Positions 6,229 to 11,907 of a stretch of DNA of 11,907 bases are shown one piece after another. The translations under genes were made by a program, and so were the position numbers. The notes under the pieces were generated by a model. The model searched no databases and was not told the DNA's origin. It worked only from the letters and a program-made list of their open reading frames with translations. The number at the start of each line of letters is the position of its first letter. The stretch's first letter is position 1. The DNA lies in the NCBI GenBank assembly GCA_029062865.1, contig JAIDPG010000330.1:1-11907 (forward strand). The letters are read 5' to 3'. The DNA is from Oscillospiraceae bacterium. GTDB taxonomy: Bacteria > Bacillota > Clostridia > Oscillospirales > Ruminococcaceae.

Positions 6229-7147
6229 AATAACGAAAAGAATTCTCGCGGCGCTGTTTGTTTTGATCTTCACCGCGGCGATCTTCTCGATGTTCCCGAT
6301 GTCAAGTGCTGATGCGTTGAATTTTCCGTCATTTGATTATGGAGAAACCGAGACGCTGCCCGACCCGATAAGAGGCGGTACATACGGGCGCGCGGTGGCC
6401 ATCGCGGATTACGACAACTGCCTGACGGCTTCGGAGGAGGCTTCGCTTATCACCGAGCTCGCGGCGGTCGCGGATAAAATTCACTGCAACATCGGAATAA
6501 TCATCTCGAAAAACACAAACGGCGTTGGCTACGTCAAATACGCCGACAATTTCTCCGATGAGATGTTCGAGTATGGAAGCAACTCCGTCGTGCTGCTGCT
6601 GTTCAACAGCTACAACAAGCCCGAGTACTCTTCGTTCGAGGACTGGATCTCTACCGACGGGAAAATGAGGAAGCTCGACAAACGCGTCGACAGAATGTTA
6701 GACCGCATCTACAAAAAACTGGGCGAACCTAAGGGCAACAAATACGCCTACAACCAAAGCACCAAAACCTATGGTGGCTATAATTATTACGCGGCGTGCA
6801 TGGAGTTCGCGAAATGCGTAAAGCGCTACGGTACAAGCGGTCCGGGGGCGATCCCGCTGTTCTTCACGGATTATCTCGTAACTCACCCGCTGTACTTTTT
6901 GGGCGGGCTGGGCATCGCGCTTGTAATCGCGTTTTCCGTTGTCGGCTCGACGGTTAAGAAATACAAGGTGAAAAAGCCGATAAGCGCGGCGGCGTATATG
7001 GATAGAAGCGCGACGCGCGTGACAAACTCGGTAGACCGCTTTATCCGCGAGTACACTACAAGCGTCACGCACTCCTCAAGCAGCGGCGGTCACGGAGGAG
7101 GACACGGCGGCGGAGGTCACGGCGGCGGAGGAGGACATCACCGTTAA
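6218..7147 (+). CDS. TPM-domain membrane protein, second paralog with Gly/His-rich tail
   Basis: This 309-residue TPM-domain protein has a signal-like hydrophobic N-terminus (about 8-31, ending SSADA). The TPM domain carries the same landmarks as its upstream paralog (ADYDNCLTASEEASL, CNIGIII, VVLLLFNSYNKPEY, KTYGGYNYYAAC). A membrane helix lies at about 223-245, followed by a cytosolic segment and a C-terminal tail (about 289-309) of GGHGGGHGGGGHG type ending HHR. A Gly-rich C-terminus is typical of the bacterial YgcG family; the regular histidines here could bind metal (inference). The start is TTG 6218 with GGGAGGG upstream, inside the end of the first TPM gene, so translation is coupled. 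With the zinc-ribbon protein it forms a three-gene membrane module of unknown purpose. Confidence 0.87.
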   Translation: MAVKITKRILAALFVLIFTAAIFSMFPMSSADALNFPSFDYGETETLPDPIRGGTYGRAVAIADYDNCLTASEEASLITELAAVADKIHCNIGIIISKNTNGVGYVKYADNFSDEMFEYGSNSVVLLLFNSYNKPEYSSFEDWISTDGKMRKLDKRVDRMLDRIYKKLGEPKGNKYAYNQSTKTYGGYNYYAACMEFAKCVKRYGTSGPGAIPLFFTDYLVTHPLYFLGGLGIALVIAFSVVGSTVKKYKVKKPISAAAYMDRSATRVTNSVDRFIREYTTSVTHSSSSGGHGGGHGGGGHGGGGGHHR

Positions 7148-7200
7148 AAGCTTGACCGGAATTGTTTTTCTCCCCTTTTTACTTTTTATAAGGAACAGAC

Positions 7201-7254
7201 TTTGTGGTTTTCCCCGCCCTCGACTGGGAAAATCACAAAAAATAAAACTTTTTT
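7201..7254 (+). promoter_or_regulatory. Long hairpin in the dtd leader (terminator or leader structure)
   Basis: The stem 7201-7214 pairs with 7226-7239 (14 pairs including one G-U) around an 11-base loop. AAATAAAAC and a T-run (7249-7254) follow, and the dtd ATG is at 7257. The T-run starts about 10 bases past the stem, which is far for an intrinsic terminator. It may end the TPM transcript weakly or shape the dtd leader. Confidence 0.5.
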
Positions 7255-7256
7255 AT

Positions 7257-7691
7257 ATGAAACTTGTAGTTCAAAGAGTTACAAAAGCGAGCGTTTCCGT
7301 TGACGGAAAGGTCGTCGGCACGATAAACGGCGGCTTTCTCGTGCTGCTGGGAGTAGGCGCGGAGGACTCCGAAGCGGAGTGCGAGCGGCTCTCGCAGAAA
7401 CTCATAAATCTCCGCATTTTCGCCGACGAAAACGGCAAGACAAATCTCTCAATAAAGGACGTAAACGGAGAGCTGCTGATAATCTCGCAGTTTACGCTTT
7501 ACGCCGATTGCCGCAAGGGCAACCGCCCGAGCTTTGTACAAGCCAAAGAGCCAATCGAAGCCGAGCGGCTCTACGAGCGCTTCTGCGAGCTTTGCGCGAG
7601 GGAAATCCCCGTCGTCCAAAAAGGCATCTTCGGCGCGGATATGAGCGTGGAGCTCACAAACGACGGACCGTTCACCGTGATATTGGAGTAA
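7257..7691 (+). CDS. dtd: D-aminoacyl-tRNA deacylase
   Basis: It hydrolyses D-amino acids (and mischarged glycine) from tRNA, a proofreading step in the cytosol that protects translation. At 144 residues it matches the family length. Family motifs are present: the N-terminal VVQRVTKASVSVDG, the active-site SQFTLYADCRKGNRPSF, and the C-terminal NDGPFT, which carries the Gly-Pro used in the cross-subunit chiral-selection site of the dimer. The start is set at ATG 7257 because the family begins MxLVVQRV; an upstream TTG in frame would add 35 unrelated residues. No ribosome binding site is visible before this ATG: the preceding bases are an A/T-rich run behind a hairpin. The gene ends 9 bases before the hprK promoter. 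Confidence 0.93.
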   Translation: MKLVVQRVTKASVSVDGKVVGTINGGFLVLLGVGAEDSEAECERLSQKLINLRIFADENGKTNLSIKDVNGELLIISQFTLYADCRKGNRPSFVQAKEPIEAERLYERFCELCAREIPVVQKGIFGADMSVELTNDGPFTVILE

Positions 7692-7700
7692 CAAAACCAC

Positions 7701-7729
7701 TTGCAATTTCAATAAGACTATGCTATAAT
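7701..7729 (+). promoter_or_regulatory. SigA-type promoter with extended -10, before hprK
   Basis: TTGCAA (7701-7706) and TATAAT (7724-7729) are separated by 17 bases, with TG at 7721-7722 giving TGCTATAAT. The predicted start near 7736 leaves a leader of about 85 bases before hprK. It closely matches the promoter at 321-349. Confidence 0.82.
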
Positions 7730-7759
7730 AGAAGCAGAGATTACAATGATTACAATCTT

Positions 7760-7790
7760 CCGTTCTCCCCGCCTGAGGCGGGGAGAACGG
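7760..7790 (+). promoter_or_regulatory. Perfect 14-bp hairpin in the hprK leader
   Basis: CCGTTCTCCCCGCC (7760-7773) pairs with GGCGGGGAGAACGG (7777-7790) around a TGA loop. It lies between the promoter and the ribosome binding site (GGGAGG, 7808-7813), and is followed by an A-run rather than T-run, so it would not terminate + strand transcription. It may stabilise the mRNA or bind a regulator. It is related to the hairpin at 1881-1905. Confidence 0.7.
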
Positions 7791-7820
7791 GGCGAAAAAA
7801 ATATTTTGGGAGGTTTAAAA

Positions 7821-8792
7821 ATGCCCCTTGAAGAAATCACCCGCGAATTCTCTTTCCCGCTGAAAAAAATGATAGAGGAATTAAAGCTCGAGGTGCTTTA
7901 TATGCCGGAGAACGGCGAAAACTCGCTGATCTCGAACAACGACACCAACCGCCCCGGACTTCAGCTCGCGGGATTTTACGATTATTTTGACAACAAGCGC
8001 GTGCAGGTCATGGGAAAAATGGAGCACGCGTACTTAGAGGGAATGGAAAGCGAAAAGCGCCGGAAAGCGCTTGCGGACCTGCTTTCCTACCGCTTCCCCG
8101 CGCTCGTGATTTCGCGGAGCCTCAACGCGTTCCCGGAGCTTATGGAGCTCGCGCCGAACTATGAGGTGCCGATCCTCCGAACAGAGGAGGACACGACGGT
8201 GTTCATCGCGAAGCTTATGGCTTTCCTGACCTTGCAGCTCGCGCCGAGAATTACGCGGCACGGCGTACTTATCGAGATCTACGGCGAGGGCGTTATGATA
8301 ATGGGCGAAAGCGGCGTCGGTAAAAGCGAGACCGCTGTGGAGCTCGTCAAGCGCGGACACAGGCTTATCGCGGACGACGCGGTGGAGATACGCAAGGCGT
8401 CGAACATCACACTTGTCGGCTCGTCGCCCGATAACATACGGCACTTTCTGGAGCTGCGCGGCATCGGTATCGTAAACGCACGGCAGCTGTTCGGTATCGG
8501 CGCGGTAAAAACCTCCACGAAAATCGATATGGTTGTCGAAATGGAGCTCTGGAACCCCGAAAAAACCTACGACAGAATGGGCGTTGACACGCATTATATG
8601 ACGATTTTGGGCGTTAAGGTGCCGCTGCTGAATATCCCGGTTAAACCGGGGCGCAATCTCGCGGTAATCCTCGAGGTGGCGGCAATGAACAACCGCCAGA
8701 AGAAAATGGGCTACAACGCCGCGAAGGATCTGCTCAGACAGCTCGGAATGGACTCCGACAGCGAGGATATTATGTCGGATCTCAGTATGTGA
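7821..8792 (+). CDS. hprK: HPr kinase/phosphorylase
   Basis: A bifunctional cytosolic enzyme that phosphorylates Ser46 of the phosphocarrier HPr with ATP and reverses this by phosphorolysis. P-Ser-HPr is the co-repressor of CcpA in Firmicutes carbon catabolite repression. In 323 residues it has the N-terminal domain with NRPGLQLAGFYDYF, His147 just before the core strand (RHGVLIEIYGEGV), the Walker A-like GESGVGKS (162-169), LIADDAVEI, the family signature LELRGIGIVNARQLFG (210-225), and the PVKPGRNLAVILEVAAMN segment. All key residues appear intact. The start ATG 7821 has GGGAGG at 7808-7813; an in-frame ATG at 7746 would translate through the hairpin and is not supported by homology. Its own promoter and a structured leader precede it. 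azlC starts 4 bases after its stop. Confidence 0.95.
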   Translation: MPLEEITREFSFPLKKMIEELKLEVLYMPENGENSLISNNDTNRPGLQLAGFYDYFDNKRVQVMGKMEHAYLEGMESEKRRKALADLLSYRFPALVISRSLNAFPELMELAPNYEVPILRTEEDTTVFIAKLMAFLTLQLAPRITRHGVLIEIYGEGVMIMGESGVGKSETAVELVKRGHRLIADDAVEIRKASNITLVGSSPDNIRHFLELRGIGIVNARQLFGIGAVKTSTKIDMVVEMELWNPEKTYDRMGVDTHYMTILGVKVPLLNIPVKPGRNLAVILEVAAMNNRQKKMGYNAAKDLLRQLGMDSDSEDIMSDLSM

Positions 8793-8796
8793 CATA

Positions 8797-9504
8797 ATGA
8801 AAAACAAAGCAATGATAAAAACCGCGTTCAGGGCGGCTTTTCCGAAAACTATCCCGATCATGACGGGGTTTCTGTTTCTGGGCGCGGCTTATGGGATCTA
8901 CGCGCGAAGCGCGGGGCTTCCGATTGCCGTGCCGATAATAATGGCGGCGGTGGTTTTCGCGGGGAGTATGGAGTTCGTGGCGGTGGATATGATGACCGCG
9001 GCTGCGATATTCGACCCGTGGGGCGCGCTCGTAATGGCGGTTATGGTGAACGCGCGGCACCTGTTTTACGGTATCTCGATGCTCGACAAGTACAAAAACG
9101 TCGGCGCGAAACGCTGGTATCTGATTTTCGGAATGTGCGACGAGAGCTTTTCAATCAATTGCACGACTGACATTCCCGAGGGCGTAGATAAGGGCTGGTT
9201 TTACTTTTTCGTAACGATGCTCAATCAATGCTACTGGATAACGGGAACGGCGCTGGGAGCGTTCGCGGGGTCGTTTTTCAGCATCGAGGGCATTGATTTT
9301 GTAATGACAGCGCTGCTTACGGTGCTGTTCGTTGATAATCTGCTTAAAGAAAAAAGCCACCTCGGCTCTGTTGTGGGAGTTTGCGCCGCGCTTGTGTGCC
9401 TGTTGATCTTCGGCGGCGACAGCTTTATAATCCCCGCGATGCTGATGATTTTATTAGGGCTTACGCTTTTACGGAAGCCTATCGAAAGGAAGCTCGCGCC
9501 ATGA
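8797..9504 (+). CDS. azlC: AzlC family branched-chain amino acid exporter, large subunit
   Basis: This is the large subunit of the AzlCD two-component exporter for branched-chain amino acids and analogues such as 4-azaleucine, located in the cytoplasmic membrane. The 235-residue protein has several membrane helices and AzlC features: the N-terminal FPKTIPIMTGFLFLGAAYG region, a helix with FAGSMEFVAV, and VMVNARHLFYGISM, the most conserved part of the family. The ATG at 8797 lies 4 bases past the hprK stop without a strong ribosome binding site, suggesting coupled translation from the hprK transcript. azlD overlaps its stop (ATGA). Exact substrate cannot be told from sequence. Confidence 0.9.
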   Translation: MKNKAMIKTAFRAAFPKTIPIMTGFLFLGAAYGIYARSAGLPIAVPIIMAAVVFAGSMEFVAVDMMTAAAIFDPWGALVMAVMVNARHLFYGISMLDKYKNVGAKRWYLIFGMCDESFSINCTTDIPEGVDKGWFYFFVTMLNQCYWITGTALGAFAGSFFSIEGIDFVMTALLTVLFVDNLLKEKSHLGSVVGVCAALVCLLIFGGDSFIIPAMLMILLGLTLLRKPIERKLAP

Positions 9505-9827
9505 CGGGGCTTCAATACGCGGCGATAATAGGAGCGGTGGCAGTCGGCACAATGCTCACGCGCTTCCTGCCGTTTCTGGCGTTCGGCAGAGAAAAGCCCG
9601 CCCCGAAATACGTGCAGTATCTGGGCAAGGCGCTTCCCGGCGCGGCTTTGGGATTGCTCGTTATCTATTGCGTCCGCAGCGTCGACGTAACGGCGGGCAA
9701 TCACGGGATCCCGATGTTCGCGGCGATGCTCATTACTACGGGATTACATATCTGGCGAAGAAATATGTTGCTTTCCATTGCGGTGGGAACGGCGGCTTAT
9801 ATTCTGTTGATAAATTTCGCATTTTAG
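9501..9827 (+). CDS. azlD: AzlD family branched-chain amino acid exporter, small subunit
   Basis: The small membrane subunit partnering AzlC in export of branched-chain amino acids. It has 108 residues with about four hydrophobic segments and the AzlD hallmark near the N-terminus, a polar-flanked GTMLTRFLPFLAFG. It also has the LGKALPGAALGLLVIYCV helix and a C-terminal HIWRRNMLLSIAVGTAAY segment. The start ATG 9501 overlaps the azlC stop in ATGA, the classical arrangement of this pair; longer in-frame starts would run through azlC and are rejected. Together with hprK this makes a three-gene cluster; linking amino-acid export to the carbon regulator is a genomic association only. Confidence 0.9.
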   Translation: MTGLQYAAIIGAVAVGTMLTRFLPFLAFGREKPAPKYVQYLGKALPGAALGLLVIYCVRSVDVTAGNHGIPMFAAMLITTGLHIWRRNMLLSIAVGTAAYILLINFAF

Positions 9828-9849
9828 TATACATAACCAAGGAGGTAAT

Positions 9850-10077
9850 ATGTGGATTCTATCTCGTGACAGACAAAGAGCTGTCAACGCAAATGATTTG
9901 ATGGTAACAAGGAATTTCATCGGCAGCAAGAATGAGAAATACGCTATTGTCGCGACGGTTCACGGCGGATCGGAGGTTATTCTGGCAACCTACCCCGATG
10001 AGAAAACGGCTTCTGATTCTCTTGAAAAGGCGTTTTCGGCAATTGACCAGGGCGTACATACCTACAAGTTTGATTGA
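9850..10077 (+). CDS. Small protein of 75 residues, function unknown
   Basis: It begins MWILSRDRQRAVNANDL, preceded by a near-perfect ribosome binding site AAGGAGG (9839-9845), which strongly supports real translation. There are no cysteines, no membrane helix and no signal peptide. The pattern suggests a small alpha/beta protein: strands around YAIVATVHG and EVILATYP, then a helix (DEKTASDSLEKAFSAID) and a short strand (HTYKF). Short proteins beginning MWxLSQD or similar and ending in a helix of this kind are widespread in Firmicutes, often near mobile or stress genes, and lack a defined role (recollection, not searched). It sits alone between azlD and the sugar kinase, with short gaps either side and no clear promoter of its own. 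Confidence 0.7.
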   Translation: MWILSRDRQRAVNANDLMVTRNFIGSKNEKYAIVATVHGGSEVILATYPDEKTASDSLEKAFSAIDQGVHTYKFD

Positions 10078-10145
10078 GATTGAACGATTGGGCGCTTCAA
10101 GCTGAAAATATTATGAAATTTAAATTATAATCAGGAGGTTATTTT

Positions 10146-11099
10146 ATGTATAATATTGGCATTGATTTAGGCGGCACAAATATTAAGGTGGGTCTTGTAA
10201 ACGAGAAATATGAGATCATCGCGAAGGCTTCCACGCCGACGGATCTTCCCCGCCCCGCGGAGGCGGTGTGCAAGTCGATCGTGGACACGGTCTGGAAGGT
10301 GCTCAACGAGGCGAAGGTTACTATCGGCGAGGTGGAGAGCATCGGCATCGGCACGCCCGGCGTCGCTAACCGCAACAGCGGCGTGGTTCTCTACTCTTGC
10401 AATCTCGATTTCAAGAATACGGACTTGCGCTCGCTTATCAAGAAGTATCTCGACAAGCCTGTTTATGTTGAGAATGACGCGAACGCGGCGGCATTCGGAG
10501 AGGTTCTCGCGGGCGCGGGAAAGGGCTTTAAGGACGTAATCGTCGTGACGCTCGGCACGGGCGTCGGCGGCGGTATTATCATCGACGGCAAGATCTACAC
10601 GGGCTTCAACTTCTGCGGCGCGGAGCTTGGGCACACGGTCATTGAGTTCAACGGCAGACAGTGCTCGTGCGGGCGCAAGGGCTGCTTTGAGGCGTATTCC
10701 TCCGCGACGGCGCTTATCAATATGACTAAGGAGTCTATGGAAGCGCACAAGGACAGCAAGATGTGGGAGATCGCGGGCTCGCTTGACGGCGTAGACGGCA
10801 AGACGGCGTTCGATGGTATGAGAGCCGACGACGCGGCGGCAAAGGCTGTTGTGGATATGTACATAGAGTACCTCGGCTGCGGGCTTACGAACATCATCAA
10901 CACGTTCCAGCCCGAAATGCTGCTTATCGGCGGCGGCATATGCAAGGAGGGCGAAAACCTCACGAAGCCGCTGGGCGAGATAGTTAAACGCGACAGCTAC
11001 TGTATCGACGCGGAGCGCGTTACGAAGCTCGACATCTGCAAGCTCGGCAACGACGCGGGAATAATCGGCGCGGCATTCTTATATACTATTGCTGAATGA
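10146..11099 (+). CDS. glcK: ROK family sugar kinase, probable glucokinase
   Basis: It phosphorylates glucose (or a related hexose) with ATP to the 6-phosphate in the cytosol, feeding glycolysis. The 317-residue protein shows the phosphate-binding DLGGTNIK (7-14), GIGTPGVAN, catalytic Asp111 in ENDANAAA, the second glycine motif LGTGVGGG, the sugar-contacting ELGH (His163), and the ROK zinc site CSCGRKGC (Cys173, 175, 180). An adenosine-binding stretch, LLIGGGI, lies near the end. There is no DNA-binding N-terminal domain, so it is a kinase rather than a ROK repressor. The start ATG 10146 has AGGAGG at 10133-10138. Its position near hprK fits a role in central sugar use; glucose specificity is the commonest for this sub-type but not proven. 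Confidence 0.9.
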   Translation: MYNIGIDLGGTNIKVGLVNEKYEIIAKASTPTDLPRPAEAVCKSIVDTVWKVLNEAKVTIGEVESIGIGTPGVANRNSGVVLYSCNLDFKNTDLRSLIKKYLDKPVYVENDANAAAFGEVLAGAGKGFKDVIVVTLGTGVGGGIIIDGKIYTGFNFCGAELGHTVIEFNGRQCSCGRKGCFEAYSSATALINMTKESMEAHKDSKMWEIAGSLDGVDGKTAFDGMRADDAAAKAVVDMYIEYLGCGLTNIINTFQPEMLLIGGGICKEGENLTKPLGEIVKRDSYCIDAERVTKLDICKLGNDAGIIGAAFLYTIAE

Positions 11100-11160
11100 T
11101 CCATAATAATACTAAGGTAGGGCGAAGGATATTCGTCCTATACTTTTGGGGAGAGAACAT

Positions 11161-11907
11161 ATGAATTACAGTGTTATCGAGGAGATCGGCAATAGATATA
11201 AGTGCGCGTGCAAGCGCGATTTTGTGCTTGCGCCGCTTACTACTATGGAGATAGGCGGCAAGTGCGGTCTGTTTGTTGCGCCTAATTCAGAGGAATGTCT
11301 GCGCGAGGTTCTGGGTGTGTGCCGTTCGGAGAATATTCCGTTTTTTCTGATCGGTAAGGGCAGCAATCTGCTTATAAACCGTTTTGACGGCGTTGTCATA
11401 AAGATCGGCGGCGATCTCGGAGGATTCAGAATTGACGGAAATCGCGTTACGGCGGGCGCCGGCGGTTCACTGGCGGCGCTTTGTTCGGCGGCTGCAAACG
11501 AGGGACTTTCGGGAATGGAGTGCCTTTACGGAATACCCGGCTCGGTGGGCGGCGCGCTGTACATGAACGCGGGCGCTTACGGCGGCGAGATGAAAGATAT
11601 CGTAAAGTCCGCGCGGTACGTTGACGGCGAGGGGAATATTGCAGAAATGTCGTCGGGGGAGATGAAGCTGTCATATCGTCACAGCGTGTTCTCCGAAAAT
11701 AACTTCTGCATTTTGTCGGTAACGCTGGAGCTTAAACGCGGCGACAAGGACGCGATAAAGGCGAAAATGAGCGAGGTAGTTCAAAAACGCCGCGAAAAGC
11801 AGCCTTTGTAATTCCCGAGCTGCGGTAGCACGTTCAAGCGTCCGGAGGGCTATTTCGCGGCGGCGCTTATCGAGGAGTGCGGACTTAAGGGCTGCACGGT
11901 CGGCGGC
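11161..11907 (+). pseudogene. murB: murB, UDP-N-acetylenolpyruvoylglucosamine reductase, interrupted by in-frame TAA and cut by the window edge
   Basis: MurB is the FAD/NADPH enzyme reducing UDP-GlcNAc-enolpyruvate to UDP-MurNAc, the second committed step of peptidoglycan synthesis. The start is ATG 11161 (GGGGAGA at 11148-11154). Residues 1-216 show TTMEIGGKC, the FAD-binding GKGSNLL (65-71), GIPGSVGGALYMNAGAYGGE and the substrate arginine in YRHSVFS. Codon 217 (11809-11811) is TAA, yet the same frame continues past it with perfect MurB sequence, FPSCGSTFKRPEGYFAAALI, holding the catalytic serine (residue 223), to the window end. Most MurBs have an acidic residue at the stop position (QPLE), so one base change (GAA to TAA) would explain it. 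Either it is a true nonsense mutation or an assembly/sequencing error; in an essential gene the latter is quite possible. The final part lies beyond the window. Confidence 0.88.

Noticed and set aside
7746..7820. Upstream ATG at 7746 as the hprK start
   Set aside because: It would translate the 14-bp hairpin into a basic extension absent from HPrK proteins and lies only about 10 bases after the predicted transcript start; ATG 7821 has a proper ribosome site.
10103..10131. TATAAT at 10126-10131 as a promoter for the sugar kinase gene
   Set aside because: No acceptable -35 lies 16-18 bases upstream, and transcription would start inside the ribosome binding site.

Overview
All genes in this window lie on the + strand. 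Gene content points to a fairly GC-rich low-GC-phylum bacterium (Bacillota, class Clostridia; an Oscillospiraceae/Ruminococcaceae-like gut anaerobe would fit). The reasons are the HPr kinase/phosphorylase (hprK), a ROK glucokinase and murB in one neighbourhood, strong GGAGG ribosome binding sites, frequent TTG/GTG starts, and short SigA-type promoters with an extended -10 (TGnTATAAT). The taxonomic call is inference from gene content only.

Layout. (1) Positions 1-1866: the end of a zinc-ribbon/one-helix membrane protein, a strong hairpin, a clear promoter, then a two-gene unit. Its first gene encodes a strange 266-residue protein with a compact N-terminal domain and a long aromatic tract built from Gly-Ser-Phe motifs and two WEWEW blocks. 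Its second gene encodes a two-helix membrane protein and starts 3 bases after the first stop. (2) 1867-2750: a GC-rich hairpin, then a glycosyltransferase-like protein of unknown function. (3) 2751-3005: a gene-free gap containing a compound, multi-armed inverted-repeat element of about 129 bp. (4) 3006-4402: a MacB/LolD-type ABC ATPase with no permease gene beside it, then a zinc-binding sirtuin deacylase. (5) 4431-7146: a double zinc-ribbon membrane protein overlapping two tandem, paralogous TPM-domain (YgcG/Psb32-like) exported proteins; the second ends in a Gly/His-rich tail. (6) 7257-7691: D-aminoacyl-tRNA deacylase. (7) 7701-9827: a second clear promoter, a leader with a 14-bp hairpin, hprK, then azlC and azlD (branched-chain amino acid exporter), tightly packed. 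(8) 9850-11907: a 75-residue small protein, a ROK sugar kinase, and murB, which carries an in-frame TAA just before its catalytic-serine motif and runs off the window edge.

How the genes fit together. Regions 7-8 combine carbon-catabolite control (HPrK), glucose phosphorylation (ROK kinase), branched-chain amino acid export and cell-wall precursor synthesis (MurB). Region 5 looks like a conserved membrane/envelope module. The least understood part is 321-2750: a promoter driving the GSF-repeat protein and its membrane neighbour, followed by the glycosyltransferase-like gene. The main anomalies are this repeat protein, the compound inverted repeat, a recurring set of GC-rich hairpins placed just before start codons, and the broken murB frame.
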